Shown: one piece after another, positions 8,105 through 15,890 of the stretch
Layout: each line of letters opens with the position of its first letter
Position numbering within the stretch: the stretch's first letter is position 1
IMG/VR virus record: IMGVR_UViG_3300027987_000368
Location: 1-64,000 of that record
Reading direction: 5' to 3' (one strand)
DNA length: 64,000 nt
Source of the DNA: a virus
Notes under the pieces: model-generated
Database searches by the model: none
Told to the model about the DNA's origin: nothing
What the model saw: the letters and a program-made list of their open reading frames with translations, nothing else
Program-made: the position numbers and the translations under genes

Positions 8105-8137
8105 GAAAAGCCCCGCGCGACCAGGTCAGGCGGGGCT
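8105..8137 (-). terminator. Rho-independent terminator
   Basis: Read on the minus strand, AGCCCCGC (8137-8130) and GCGGGGCT (8116-8109) form the outer stem, with an inner GACC/GGTC stem, directly followed by TTTT. It lies after the stop of the 8157-8741 gene and before the start of the small exported-protein gene. Confidence 0.8.
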
Positions 8138-8156
8138 CAGCGCGTCTGGTGTTCGG

Positions 8157-8741
8157 TCACTCTTGCGCCTGGCGAAGCACGCGGTCGAGCTCGGCCGCGA
8201 TCAGGGCGCCCGCGATCGTTAGGCATCGGACCGGATCTCCTCGGTGTTTCGCCACCAGGCCCCAGGCGTCGTGTTCACCTTCGTGCGGATTCAGCTCATA
8301 GTCGGTGTGCACCAGGGCAAGCTCCGCCCCGCGCACCGCGAGTTCACCGTCGCCGTGCTCGTCGTCGTGCTCAGCACTCCACCGCCCCATCTGGCGGGAT
8401 CGCTCGGCAGCAATCGCGGTGATCGCCAGTGACCACCGCGACTCGACTGACGCTTTCCACGCGTCCACCACCGCCTCGACGGCATGCTCGCGGACGGGCC
8501 CAACATGTTGACGGCCGGGCTCATCTAGAACCGCGATGAAGCTGACGCCATCGATCTTGATGTCATAGCCCATGGGTAGGACGGGCAACCTAAGCACGGG
8601 ATCGTCGAACGGTTCCCTCGAGATCACGGTCGCGGTCTGGGCCGCCATGTTGACCTCGACGACCATGTCGGCGGAGATCATCGCCTCGGGTGACGGCTTT
8701 TGGTGGGAGAGATAGACGAGTAGCTTGGGCTCATTGCTCAC
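8157..8741 (-). CDS. Conserved phage protein of the EHDD/GEL motif type
   Basis: The C-terminal half of this 194-residue protein carries a pattern common in phage accessory proteins: AIAAERSRQMGRWSAEHDDE, then HGDGEL, a central variable part and RCLTIAGALIAAELDRVLR. I recall this arrangement from small phage proteins often placed near nucleotide pyrophosphohydrolases, but the biochemical role is not established to my knowledge. The N-terminal 90 residues are beta-rich and unrecognised. The gene is bounded by stem-loops on both sides, so it is likely a single-gene transcription unit. Confidence 0.65.
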   Translation of the reverse strand: MSNEPKLLVYLSHQKPSPEAMISADMVVEVNMAAQTATVISREPFDDPVLRLPVLPMGYDIKIDGVSFIAVLDEPGRQHVGPVREHAVEAVVDAWKASVESRWSLAITAIAAERSRQMGRWSAEHDDEHGDGELAVRGAELALVHTDYELNPHEGEHDAWGLVAKHRGDPVRCLTIAGALIAAELDRVLRQAQE

Positions 8742-8749
8742 ACGTCGGA

Positions 8750-8779
8750 AGCCCCGGCGACCTTCGCAGGTCCGGGGCT
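8750..8779. terminator. GC-rich stem-loop of the same family
   Basis: AGCCCCGG (8750-8757) pairs with CCGGGGCT (8772-8779) around an inner GACC/GGTC stem. It lies just upstream of the 8157-8741 start. No U tract follows on the minus strand, so it may act as a weak terminator, a 5' leader hairpin or a relic of gene insertion. Confidence 0.55.
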
Positions 8780-9005
8780 CCGGGGCTTGTCAGCACTGCA
8801 TGGCTGGCCTCCCGGTTGTTCTCGCTCGCTTGATCCGCGGAGCGCTTCGCGGTGGACCATCGCGGTCCGTGGATGCTGTCGTCGTTTGATGTTTCGGTAG
8901 CCGCGTTACTTCGTGCGGCGCATGCTCCTGGCTCCGGGTTTGAGTATTGGTGGACGCGAGCCCCACGGTGTCTTACCGGACCTCGCGCCGACTCATTCCC
9001 GGCTA
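8780..9005. other. Intergenic region without a convincing gene
   Basis: This stretch lies between the lipoprotein gene and the stem-loop. A plus-strand reading frame crosses it, but it runs antisense into the lipoprotein gene and shows no conserved motif. I see no operator or RNA gene; a promoter for the 8157-8741 gene may lie here. Confidence 0.5.
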
Positions 9006-10154
9006 CTACTCGACAACGACGTCCAGCCAGCGAGACCCCGCGTCCGTGCGTACCTCGACGATGTCATGCTCGCCGCGGGCAAGCGCATCGCTCGTGGCTT
9101 GATCGACGACGAGTAGGTCTCCGACCTCGAGACCGAGATACGTCGGGAGCGAGTCCAGGTCAGCTCGCGTGAGCTCGAGGCCGACGTACTCGCCGGTCGA
9201 GTCGAATACGGGCGCAGCGTCGAAGCGGTCGAACGTCTCGGCGTGCGTCAGCCACAAGAACACCTCGGGCAGAATCGAGACCGACTCGCCGGACATCCAC
9301 ACCAGTTCCGGCGCCCAAAACTCCCCCGGAACAGGGGGTAGATGTGGGCTTGATGTCCCGTGTGGGCCGTCCCAGGTGCACATGGTCGGCTGTGTCCAGA
9401 AATGACGACCGTGGTGGTCAACCGGCAAGAAAAGCGCCTCACACACAGCACCTGGCTGGCACTCCTCATCGGTATGCTCGGGGCACGCGCAAGTGACAGA
9501 CGACGTAGGAGCATACGACGAAGGCACTCCGTCGTAGCGGTAGTGGTGCGGATCGCATCCGAACCCGACCCCAGTCTCCCCGCAATTCATGCGGTCGTAC
9601 CATGGTCCGATGCCGTTGAGGGCCTTCGTGGCCAGGCGAGCGGTCCCGTCACCTGGCGCACACATTGGCCAGACACCATCGAAGTCATGGGCGACCCCCA
9701 CGAGACCGGGATCATCCTCTTTGAGATCCGTTATGTCGCAGTATGAACACCAATAGTCCACTGCCCCCACTCCATCATCCCAGCGCTCATTGCACGGGAA
9801 GCTGCGGCTGAGATTTGGACACGTCGCGCTGTCGACGAGCTCTAGTCCGCCCGGGATATCGAGCGGAGAGAGCACGACATCGCCAACGAAGCAGACCGAG
9901 TGATCGCTCGGCTGGCACGAGAGCACGGGCCCGGGCTCTTCGCCCCCCGTATCGCCCCCACCGGGAGGGCACGGCTGACCAAGTTGATCAGGACATTCGA
10001 GGCAATACTCGAGCACGGCGCTCCCTTGCGGGGCGAGTGGATTCGATCCGGGTGGACCCTTGCATGGGTCTGGCGCGAGGTAGTTGCACGCGGTTGACAA
10101 TATGCCGGCGGTCACGAGACCGACGACCATGATGGGTTGACGTGATGTAGTCAC
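9006..10154 (-). CDS. Cys-rich secreted lipoprotein
   Basis: The 382-residue product has a lipoprotein signal: a basic start (MTTSRQPIM), a hydrophobic core and the lipobox LSTAC with the lipidated Cys at residue 23. The mature chain has a Gly/Asp/Glu-rich linker (GGGDTGGEEPGP) and roughly two dozen cysteines, then a cysteine-poor C-terminal domain. This layout is common among exported proteins of Nannocystineae-type myxobacteria, which is the main host hint in the window. No enzymatic motif is visible. It stands alone between stem-loops, suggesting independent expression from a prophage or accessory cassette. Confidence 0.75.
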   Translation of the reverse strand: MTTSRQPIMVVGLVTAGILSTACNYLAPDPCKGPPGSNPLAPQGSAVLEYCLECPDQLGQPCPPGGGDTGGEEPGPVLSCQPSDHSVCFVGDVVLSPLDIPGGLELVDSATCPNLSRSFPCNERWDDGVGAVDYWCSYCDITDLKEDDPGLVGVAHDFDGVWPMCAPGDGTARLATKALNGIGPWYDRMNCGETGVGFGCDPHHYRYDGVPSSYAPTSSVTCACPEHTDEECQPGAVCEALFLPVDHHGRHFWTQPTMCTWDGPHGTSSPHLPPVPGEFWAPELVWMSGESVSILPEVFLWLTHAETFDRFDAAPVFDSTGEYVGLELTRADLDSLPTYLGLEVGDLLVVDQATSDALARGEHDIVEVRTDAGSRWLDVVVE

Positions 10155-10159
10155 ACCCG

Positions 10160-10189
10160 AAAAGCCCCGTCCCTTGTGAGGGCGGAGCT
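10160..10189 (-). terminator. Rho-independent terminator
   Basis: On the minus strand AGCTCCGCCCT (10189-10179) pairs with AGGGACGGGGCT (10174-10163) across a CACA loop, with one G-U or mismatch, and is followed by TTTT. It follows the 48-residue membrane peptide gene and precedes the lipoprotein gene. Confidence 0.8.
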
Positions 10190-10230
10190 ATCGCGCAACG
10201 GCCGAGTAACGGCCTATAGGCGCCGTAGGA

Positions 10231-10377
10231 CTACGGTGCACATCTGAGCCGCAATCTCCGAATCACACTCTTGCGTAACACGCCAGCTGCGATGATCGGA
10301 ATAGCGACAATGACGACGACGAGTGCAGCCGGTATGCACGCCACTGCAAGCGCCACGCGCTCGGGTGAATGGTTCAT
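10231..10377 (-). CDS. 48-residue single-span membrane peptide
   Basis: The frame from ATG 10377 to TAG 10231 encodes MNHSPERVALAVACIPAALV, continuing through a hydrophobic run to about residue 33, and a very basic tail (RKSVIRRLRLR). One transmembrane helix with a positive cytoplasmic tail is clear. It is followed by a good terminator. It has no recognisable family; small membrane peptides of this kind in phages can be holin-like or superinfection-exclusion factors, which is only a possibility here. Confidence 0.55.
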   Translation of the reverse strand: MNHSPERVALAVACIPAALVVVIVAIPIIAAGVLRKSVIRRLRLRCAP

Positions 10378-10399
10378 CGTATAATCACCATCAAACGGT

Positions 10400-11395
10400 T
10401 TACCGAACTGCGGAACGGTACATTCCAGGAGCCATGAACAAACCCAACTTTAGCGCCTGTTCAGTCGTCTCGGTCCCGGGCTGCTGGCGGACGTCACCCG
10501 GTCGCGCGCCGGGGAACGGGAGCCACTTGCGATCGTGGCTGGCGAGCTCGGGCAGCAGCTCGAGGTGGGTCGTCCCCGTGTACCCGCGCAGCCACAGCGT
10601 CGCGCAGTAGTCGTGCGTGTCGGCGCCGTACTTGACCGGTTTGCCCGCCTTCGCACTGGCCTTCGGGTTGATGTTGCCCCCGCGGAAGTCCACGGTCCCG
10701 CTCACGAGCCACTGGACGGCCGGCGTGTAGCGGCGCCAGATCTCCCGGCCGACGCGCCCACGCTGGAAGCTCTGAGTCTGGGTGAACAGCAGCAGCGCCG
10801 GGGCGACCGCGAGCGCGAGCGCGACCAGGCTGTTCTCGACGGCGCAGTCGAGCCGAGCTGCGTAGGCGCCGGGCTTGTCAGACTTCCGCGATGGCGCCGC
10901 CGCTGGGGCGAGCAGCGTGAATGCCGGGTTGCCGAGGGCAAAGTCGGCAGTCTCGCCCCTCGCCGCCATCGCGCGCAGCTCCTCGACGACGTCGGTGGTC
11001 ACGACATCGTCGCACCACTTCTCCGCGTGCTCGCGCTTCGTCGGGTCGATCTCGATCCCCGTGATGTGGATCGGCCAGTCGGCGCGGCGGCGCAGCTCGG
11101 ACTCCCAGACGCCAAAGCCCGTGCAGAGGCCAAGCCCGCGGATCGCCGGACGCGGCGGGCTGACCAGCCGGTGACGATCGCTACCGGCGAAGCAGAGCTC
11201 AGGCATCAGGGGATTGATCGCGCCGACGCCAACGTACAGCCGAGGATTTGCTGGGCCGAAGACCGCGGCCAGGCATGCTCGAGCCACGCCGCGCGGCGTG
11301 AGGTCCTCCTCGAGCCCGCGCGCCGCGTCGTGAGCAGCTGCAGCTTGGGCCTCGCGCTCGTTGGCGGCGGCTTGCAGTTCTGGGAACAGGGTCAT
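10400..11395 (-). CDS. Phage DNA N6-methyltransferase-like protein
   Basis: The 331-residue product has a Rossmann-type SAM-binding pattern: a glycine loop in GLGLCTGFGVWESEL (about 87-101), an acidic strand end in GIEIDP (113-118), then DFALGNPAF (151-159), where NPAF takes the place of the adenine methylase NPPF/NPPY catalytic motif. Later strands (ALLLFTQTQSF) fit the family. It probably modifies phage DNA against host restriction. NPAF is a departure from the usual motif, so activity is less certain. It is one of four methyltransferase-like genes in the window. Confidence 0.6.
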   Translation of the reverse strand: MTLFPELQAAANEREAQAAAAHDAARGLEEDLTPRGVARACLAAVFGPANPRLYVGVGAINPLMPELCFAGSDRHRLVSPPRPAIRGLGLCTGFGVWESELRRRADWPIHITGIEIDPTKREHAEKWCDDVVTTDVVEELRAMAARGETADFALGNPAFTLLAPAAAPSRKSDKPGAYAARLDCAVENSLVALALAVAPALLLFTQTQSFQRGRVGREIWRRYTPAVQWLVSGTVDFRGGNINPKASAKAGKPVKYGADTHDYCATLWLRGYTGTTHLELLPELASHDRKWLPFPGARPGDVRQQPGTETTEQALKLGLFMAPGMYRSAVR

Positions 11396-11411
11396 TCGTC
11401 CACCAGGTTCT

Positions 11412-11765
11412 TCATGATGCCAGCCTCGCTGCCTCGACCTCGGTGCGGTGTTCGTTCAGCCACAATCGGCAGTCGACGACGCGCCACCACGCCGCCCACA
11501 GCAGGCGCTCGACGGGCACGACATCGCGGTCCGAAGAGCAGAACGGGCCCGCCTTGCCCAAGAGCCTGATCGGTCGGTTGCGAGGGTTTCGTTTCCGCCG
11601 AACGGTAACCTGGACCAGCTGGATTCCCGAACGCTCGGCACGCTGGGTCAGCGCTTCGAGGTCGAGGATCGTCGCCTTGCCCTCGGCAAACCGATCCAAA
11701 ACGTCGCTCATGTCGATGCTCACCGCCAGGTCCATGCACGCAGAATCGCTGCTGGTCTGGATCAT
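11412..11765 (-). CDS. Hypothetical protein coupled to the HTH-ASCH gene
   Basis: The ATG at 11765 overlaps the upstream stop as ATGA, giving 117 residues. The sequence is mixed alpha/beta, with two basic clusters (TVRRKRNPRNRPIR) and a C-terminal helix. I do not recognise it. Coupling to the HTH-ASCH gene suggests a shared function. Confidence 0.55.
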   Translation of the reverse strand: MIQTSSDSACMDLAVSIDMSDVLDRFAEGKATILDLEALTQRAERSGIQLVQVTVRRKRNPRNRPIRLLGKAGPFCSSDRDVVPVERLLWAAWWRVVDCRLWLNEHRTEVEAARLAS

Positions 11766-12433
11766 TCCAGCGGCCAGTGGCCCTTCCAGCGACACGGGCT
11801 CTGGGGAGGGCTCTGGCCCGGCGGAAGCGGGACGGGGTTGGCGAGCGGCGTGACCTCGAGCCGGAACGCCACGGCGACATCGCGGCCCTTGAAGTACTTG
11901 TCGTAGTCGGGGCGCAGGATCCCGCGCTTGTACGTTCGCCTCCAGACCTTGGGCGGGGTGTCCGTGATGATCTCCGGGACCACGGCCTTCGCCACGACAA
12001 TCGAGCGTGGCGCCGTGGCGTAGAGCAGGATCGTATCGCCGAGCTCGATCCCCCACATCCTGGTCCGGTATTCCCACAGCTTCGATTCGTCGAAGAACAT
12101 GTCGATCCACTTGGGATGGACCGCGACCAGGAGGGGCTTGCTGAGCACGGTCTTGGTGTTGGCCTGGAAGAAGAAGCCAGGGTCGACCCCGAGTTGCGCG
12201 GCCCAGCGCGCGACCATGTCCGCGCCCGGCCGCTTTGTCCCGTGGGTGTACGCGCGCAGGGCAAAGCGGCACCGCTCGCGGTGCTCATCAGCCTCAGACC
12301 TGCCCGATGTCCACGACTTCGGCGGCGAGGCCATGCCGAGCTCGATCGCCAAGTCCGCGTAGTTCAGACCTCGCTGCTCGATCAGCTCGAGCAGCCTCGC
12401 CCCCGGACGCCGCTTGAATTCATCTGTGCTCAC
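11762..12433 (-). CDS. HTH-ASCH (PUA-like) domain protein
   Basis: A GTG start at 12433 (MSTDEFKRRPG) gives 223 residues. Residues about 10-80 look like a Cro/CI-type helix-turn-helix (LLELIEQRGLNYADLAIELG...WAAQLGVDPGFF), and residues about 90-205 an ASCH domain: PLLVAVHPKWIDMFFD, EYRTRMWGIELGDTILLYAT and YDKYFKGRDVAVAFRLEV. ASCH is a PUA-like fold thought to bind RNA or modified nucleic acid; some members are nucleotide or RNA processing enzymes. The HTH makes a modified-DNA-sensing regulator possible. It lies between the sigma factor and a coupled small gene. Confidence 0.75.
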   Translation of the reverse strand: MSTDEFKRRPGARLLELIEQRGLNYADLAIELGMASPPKSWTSGRSEADEHRERCRFALRAYTHGTKRPGADMVARWAAQLGVDPGFFFQANTKTVLSKPLLVAVHPKWIDMFFDESKLWEYRTRMWGIELGDTILLYATAPRSIVVAKAVVPEIITDTPPKVWRRTYKRGILRPDYDKYFKGRDVAVAFRLEVTPLANPVPLPPGQSPPQSPCRWKGHWPLE

Positions 12434-12482
12434 GGGCCCGCAACAGGGCCTAGGGACAGCTATTCCCAGGCCTATGGGCAGG

Positions 12483-13115
12483 CTACCGCGCCCGCGCACC
12501 TGACCCGACGCGGCGGGCGGGCGCATCGCCTACGAACCCGAGGTCCTGCGCATGGTCGTGCAGCTCCTCGGCCAGCAATCCACGGCCGCGGTAGATCCGG
12601 CTCATCACGGTACCGATCGGGCAGCCCATGATCGCGGCGATCTCCTTGTAGGAGTGGCCCTCGAGGTCTGCCAGCGTCACGGCGTCGCGGTAGTCTTGGG
12701 GCAGCGAGGCGAGGGCGGCACGAACGTTGTCGTGGGTGTGCTGCGCGGTGAGCCCTTCTTCGGGGCCGGGCGGCGACGCGTTCGAGCCCGCGACGGACGC
12801 AGTCTCCCCGACCGACCCCATGTCGCTGGCGACGTCACGGCTGAAGGCGCTACGTCGCTGACCCTTGTGGTACCCGTTGATGAAGGTGTTGCGGAGGATC
12901 GTGAACAGCCACGCCTTGATGTTCGAGCCCTGCTCGAACGAGTTCCAGAACCGGAACGCCCGAAGCAGGGTGTCTTGGACCAGGTCCTCGGCAACGGCCG
13001 GATCTCGGGTGAAGCGCATCGCGGCGCCGTAGAGGTTTTCGCGCTGCGGCATGGCGAGGCGCTCGAACGCGCGCGTATCAGCAGCAGTTGTAGTGGGTCG
13101 GGTAGGTTTGGTCAT
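12483..13115 (-). CDS. ECF-type RNA polymerase sigma factor
   Basis: The 210-residue protein has sigma-70 region 2 at about 40-85 (AVAEDLVQDTLLRAFRFWNS, IKAWLFTILRNTFINGYHK) and region 4 at about 135-182 (LASLPQDYRDAVTLADLEG, YKEIAAIMGCPIGTVMSRI). Regions 1 and 3 are lacking, as in ECF sigmas. It should redirect host RNA polymerase to a set of promoters, perhaps phage late or accessory genes. Its start faces the divergent RHH gene, and the shared intergenic region holds a 19-bp inverted-repeat operator that also occurs at ardC. No anti-sigma gene is adjacent. Confidence 0.92.
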   Translation of the reverse strand: MTKPTRPTTTAADTRAFERLAMPQRENLYGAAMRFTRDPAVAEDLVQDTLLRAFRFWNSFEQGSNIKAWLFTILRNTFINGYHKGQRRSAFSRDVASDMGSVGETASVAGSNASPPGPEEGLTAQHTHDNVRAALASLPQDYRDAVTLADLEGHSYKEIAAIMGCPIGTVMSRIYRGRGLLAEELHDHAQDLGFVGDAPARRVGSGARAR

Positions 13116-13149
13116 GTCGTCTGGTCCTTGCGGCGATGCCGTGCATGCG

Positions 13150-13172
13150 TTCTAGTCCCGCTCGCACTAGAA
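13150..13172. promoter_or_regulatory. Inverted-repeat operator, CTAGT-N9-ACTAG
   Basis: TTCTAGT (13150-13156) and ACTAGAA (13166-13172) form a perfect seven-base inverted repeat. From the first C of CTAGT to the last G of ACTAG it spans 19 bp, the same span as two sites upstream of ardC. It lies between the divergent sigma-factor and RHH genes. Confidence 0.65.
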
Positions 13173-13230
13173 AACAAGCGCTTTTTTCAAGGCTCGGAAT
13201 GCAGCGATGTGAGGCGATGTCTTTCCGCGC

Positions 13231-13548
13231 ATGGCCAGGAAACCTCGACGCACGATCTCGATGAACTCAGCACTCTACGACCGGATCTCCGCGCACAGCG
13301 AAGCGATCGGTGAGTCTCGGTCTGGCTGGGCAGCGCGGGTGATCGAAGCTGCTCTCGACGCCGAAGGGGCTCCGGTCGTTTTCGACCAACCGAAACCAGG
13401 CAAGGGCGGGCGGCCTCCGCTGCCCCGAATCAACGGAGCCCGCGTGAGTCCCTCGCCGTTCGTCGAAGCGCCTGCCTGCAGCAGCAACACCATCTCGACG
13501 GCGCCGATCGTGCTGGACGGCCACTTCGGCGGAGTGGCATTGCTGTGA
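13231..13548 (+). CDS. Ribbon-helix-helix type DNA-binding protein
   Basis: The N-terminal 45 residues (RRTISMNSALYDRISAHSEA, SRSGWAARVIEAALD) fit the beta-alpha-alpha pattern of Arc/CopG-like RHH regulators, where the first strand contacts the operator. The remaining 60 residues are Pro/Gly-rich and unrecognised. Total length is 105. It is divergent from the sigma gene across a 115-bp region with the 19-bp operator, so it is a candidate repressor of that site. A GTG start overlapping its stop couples it to a tiny membrane peptide. Confidence 0.7.
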   Translation: MARKPRRTISMNSALYDRISAHSEAIGESRSGWAARVIEAALDAEGAPVVFDQPKPGKGGRPPLPRINGARVSPSPFVEAPACSSNTISTAPIVLDGHFGGVALL

Positions 13549-13667
13549 TCCGGCGCGCGCTCAACATGGCGGGCGGGGCCGCGATCGTGGTGGTCGTGGT
13601 CTCGTCCGTCGTCGCGCTCGGCATCGTTGGCCGGGTGCTCATCGCCGTCGGTCGAGCCGACGCATGA
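13545..13667 (+). CDS. 40-residue membrane peptide
   Basis: The frame from GTG 13545 to TGA 13667 overlaps the RHH stop as GTGA. It encodes a basic start (MIRRALN), a strongly hydrophobic Val/Ala/Ile span and a short tail with Arg and Asp. One transmembrane helix is evident. Its end overlaps the convergent 13639-14430 gene by 29 bases. There is no known family. Confidence 0.5.
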   Translation: MIRRALNMAGGAAIVVVVVSSVVALGIVGRVLIAVGRADA

Positions 13668-14430
13668 GCTGGGCGCCGACGGGGCCCGATGACTGCGGCC
13701 GGCCGCGAACGCGAGTGGCCCGACGCGGCGGGTCTGCTGGCGTCGAGTACCCCACGCTGAGCCGCTCAACCATCTCGGATGCCTCACGCATCGAGAGCCC
13801 TGCGTCTGCCACCGCCGAGCTGAGTTCGTCCATCAGCGACGTGAGTGCTGGCAGCAACACCAGGCCCGTGCGCTTCGTTAGCCCATCATATGCCTGCGAG
13901 ATGGCGGTGTCGCTCGTGGCCGCTTGCCACTCCAGCACGAGCACCAGCTCGCGCTCAAGCTCCTTGCGGGCGGGGTGCGTCCACCAGCCGCCCCACCTTC
14001 GCGGGGCGAGCAGAGCTGCGATCCAGTATCCCCAACGATTGCCGTCTAGCATGAGCTGCTCCGCGATGATGGTCAGATCGTCGCGCGCGCACGCTGCCCC
14101 GTCGATGAACTCCTTGATCAGCGTGGTCAAGGTGACTCGGACCACACCAACGCGGTCGCTCGGGCTGATTCGCCGAACAGCCTCATGGAACACCAATCCG
14201 CCAGTCCCCGCGGTCGACCATACGTCGAAGTACCCGCGCCCGCAGCATCGCGTGCAGGTACGTTCCACGAACACGCCAGGGCCGAAGCCGTCGCTCTCCG
14301 CTATGACCGCGAGAACATCGAAGGCATGAACCCAGCTGTCGATGTTCACGCCGTGTGGCACGTATCCGGCGCCGATCCCAGCATGGATGCACGCAAGCAG
14401 GTCTGGGTATTGCTCGGTCATCACTGTCAC
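13639..14430 (-). CDS. Hypothetical protein with a DnaJ-like zinc motif
   Basis: The 263-residue product is mostly helical. Around residue 60 it has TCTRCCGRGYFDV, resembling a CxxCxGxG zinc-binding turn, but only one such half is present. The C-terminus is basic. I do not recognise the family; similar CxxC-G-x-G turns occur in the products at 17470-19311 and 20302-20964, suggesting a recurring theme in this phage. Its start overlaps the stop of the gene before it. Confidence 0.55.
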   Translation of the reverse strand: MTVMTEQYPDLLACIHAGIGAGYVPHGVNIDSWVHAFDVLAVIAESDGFGPGVFVERTCTRCCGRGYFDVWSTAGTGGLVFHEAVRRISPSDRVGVVRVTLTTLIKEFIDGAACARDDLTIIAEQLMLDGNRWGYWIAALLAPRRWGGWWTHPARKELERELVLVLEWQAATSDTAISQAYDGLTKRTGLVLLPALTSLMDELSSAVADAGLSMREASEMVERLSVGYSTPADPPRRATRVRGRPQSSGPVGAQLMRRLDRRR

Positions 14431-14720
14431 GGGGCCATCATCGCTCGGTCGAATGTGATCTCAGTTCCTCGCCAGACGTAGATGTCGGTCAATCCACTCG
14501 CGCGCTGGATGTGCAGCTCTCGATAGCTCATGCAGGTCGTGAATAGGTGGTCAAGCGCGTCGGCTAGGCTATCACCGTAACCGGACAGGCTTGAGTATAC
14601 CTGACCTCGATTACGGCCGAGAGCGCAAAGTGTCGCTGTATAGCTCGACTGGTCCTTGAACCAACGGACACCTGCGACGATGGACAAAACGAGCAGCTTT
14701 TCTTCGTTCATGGCCATCAT
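14427..14720 (-). CDS. Hypothetical protein
   Basis: The 97-residue soluble protein has an alternating beta/alpha pattern and no recognised motif. Its first ATG overlaps the upstream stop (ATGA), with an in-frame ATG three codons later. It belongs to the coupled minus-strand run that includes the M14-like peptidase. Confidence 0.5.
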   Translation of the reverse strand: MMAMNEEKLLVLSIVAGVRWFKDQSSYTATLCALGRNRGQVYSSLSGYGDSLADALDHLFTTCMSYRELHIQRASGLTDIYVWRGTEITFDRAMMAP

Positions 14721-15037
14721 GACTCGACTTTCTCGACGTAGATTCCCGCGCGGCGGATCATCGCCTCGATCTGGTCCTGGACGTGGATCGGCAGCATGGC
14801 TTGGTCAAGGCACCCCATCGCCACGGTGGCCCAGTCCGTTGGCGAGTCGGCGCCGAGCCGGCCGATTTCGTCGAGGACCTCCACGATGTCAGGCAATGTC
14901 GAGTCCTCGATTGGCAGCTCAAGCAGGGCCTTGGCCTCCGCGACCGTGGTCCAGTCTTCGCGGAACAAGATGTCAGTGCCGGCATCAACGGCGGCGGCCA
15001 GGCGGTTTCGTTCTTTGGTGGTGATGGTGATATTCAT
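14717..15037 (-). CDS. Hypothetical protein
   Basis: The 106-residue acidic, mainly helical protein is not recognised. Both ends overlap neighbours by four bases, placing it firmly in the operon downstream of the M14-like peptidase gene. Confidence 0.5.
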   Translation of the reverse strand: MNITITTKERNRLAAAVDAGTDILFREDWTTVAEAKALLELPIEDSTLPDIVEVLDEIGRLGADSPTDWATVAMGCLDQAMLPIHVQDQIEAMIRRAGIYVEKVES

Positions 15038-15696
15038 TTGGATAGCTCAACAACGAGTTGAAGTGCGGTCTGAGCCTGGGTGAGCGCAAGGGTCTCGGTG
15101 CAGACCAGGCTGGGGCTCGGGGCCTCGAGCTCAACGGCGGAGATCCCATGTCGAGAAGCCCAACCAGGCAGACCGACACCAAGGTCGATGACCTTCTGCG
15201 AGTACTCCCAATGCTCGAGCGGCACACCATCGACCGACACCCGGGCGACCGCTGGCGCTGCATGCAGCAGCCCGGAAGTGTGCCAGGGTCCCTTCATGCT
15301 GTGCAGGCCCACCACTACCGCTGGCCGGAAAGCCAGGAGCAACTCGGCGACGGCAGCTGCCCGCGTCATGCTCTGCTCGCTCGAGTACTGCGGGTGCACC
15401 CCTCCAGGCCAGCTGCAGTTGAGGTCCCCATTGCCGTCGCCATCGCGGAGCCCAAGAGCGCAGGCCTCGGGGTGAGCCTCGGGGATGACGATGATCTCGC
15501 AGTCGGCGAGCTCGGGGGGAGCGGCGAAGAAGCTCTGGCCGAAGATCATGGACCGGACGACCTGCGCGGGCGCGAGGCGGGCTGGCATCTCGTCGCCATG
15601 GACGCCGCCGAGGATGACGGCGCGCCAGGTCGGCGCAGGCGGGGTCAAGCAGACGTGCCTGACACTTGCATCGATGAATTTGGCTGTATGCCTCAT
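15034..15696 (-). CDS. M14-like zinc carboxypeptidase / aspartoacylase-family protein
   Basis: The 220-residue product has the M14 superfamily zinc pattern: ILGGVHGDE (H33, E36), DLNCSWPGG (91-99, where the family has DLNR-x-FPG) and VVVGLHSMKG (H132 as third ligand). AVELE near residue 189 supplies the catalytic glutamate position. The DLN-C variant lacks the usual Arg that holds the substrate carboxylate. Relatives include peptidoglycan-cutting carboxypeptidases and succinylglutamate desuccinylase. In a phage a cell-wall or peptide role is plausible, but no signal peptide or wall-binding domain is present and no holin is adjacent. Confidence 0.7.
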   Translation of the reverse strand: MRHTAKFIDASVRHVCLTPPAPTWRAVILGGVHGDEMPARLAPAQVVRSMIFGQSFFAAPPELADCEIIVIPEAHPEACALGLRDGDGNGDLNCSWPGGVHPQYSSEQSMTRAAAVAELLLAFRPAVVVGLHSMKGPWHTSGLLHAAPAVARVSVDGVPLEHWEYSQKVIDLGVGLPGWASRHGISAVELEAPSPSLVCTETLALTQAQTALQLVVELSK

Positions 15697-15890
15697 GAGT
15701 CGACCCGATCCTGGTCCTGATCATCCGGCTCGAGGTCGACCGTGAGCGCGTCCTCGCGGAACTCGTGCTGAGCATCGAGCCACCCAAGTCGCTCGGTCTC
15801 GCTCGCGCAGGCGGTCAGGGGCTCGGACTCGAGGTAGCGGCGGCGGCCTCGGGCGTAGTCGCCCACTGGCCGCTCTCCATCGGTGGCCAT
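15693..15890 (-). CDS. Small acidic hypothetical protein
   Basis: The ATG at 15890 overlaps the upstream TGA by one base, giving 65 residues. A basic first third (DYARGRRRYL) is followed by a strongly acidic tail. There is no cysteine, membrane segment or known motif. It is coupled to the M14-like gene downstream by ATGA. Confidence 0.5.
   Translation of the reverse strand: MATDGERPVGDYARGRRRYLESEPLTACASETERLGWLDAQHEFREDALTVDLEPDDQDQDRVDS

Noticed and set aside
8852-9172. Plus-strand gene between the stem-loop and the lipoprotein gene
   Set aside because: Runs antisense into the lipoprotein gene, lacks motif or convincing start; only the first 30 residues look neutral.
10535-11569. Plus-strand 344-codon open frame
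   Set aside because: Antisense to the methyltransferase at 10400-11395, which has clear SAM and NPAF motifs.
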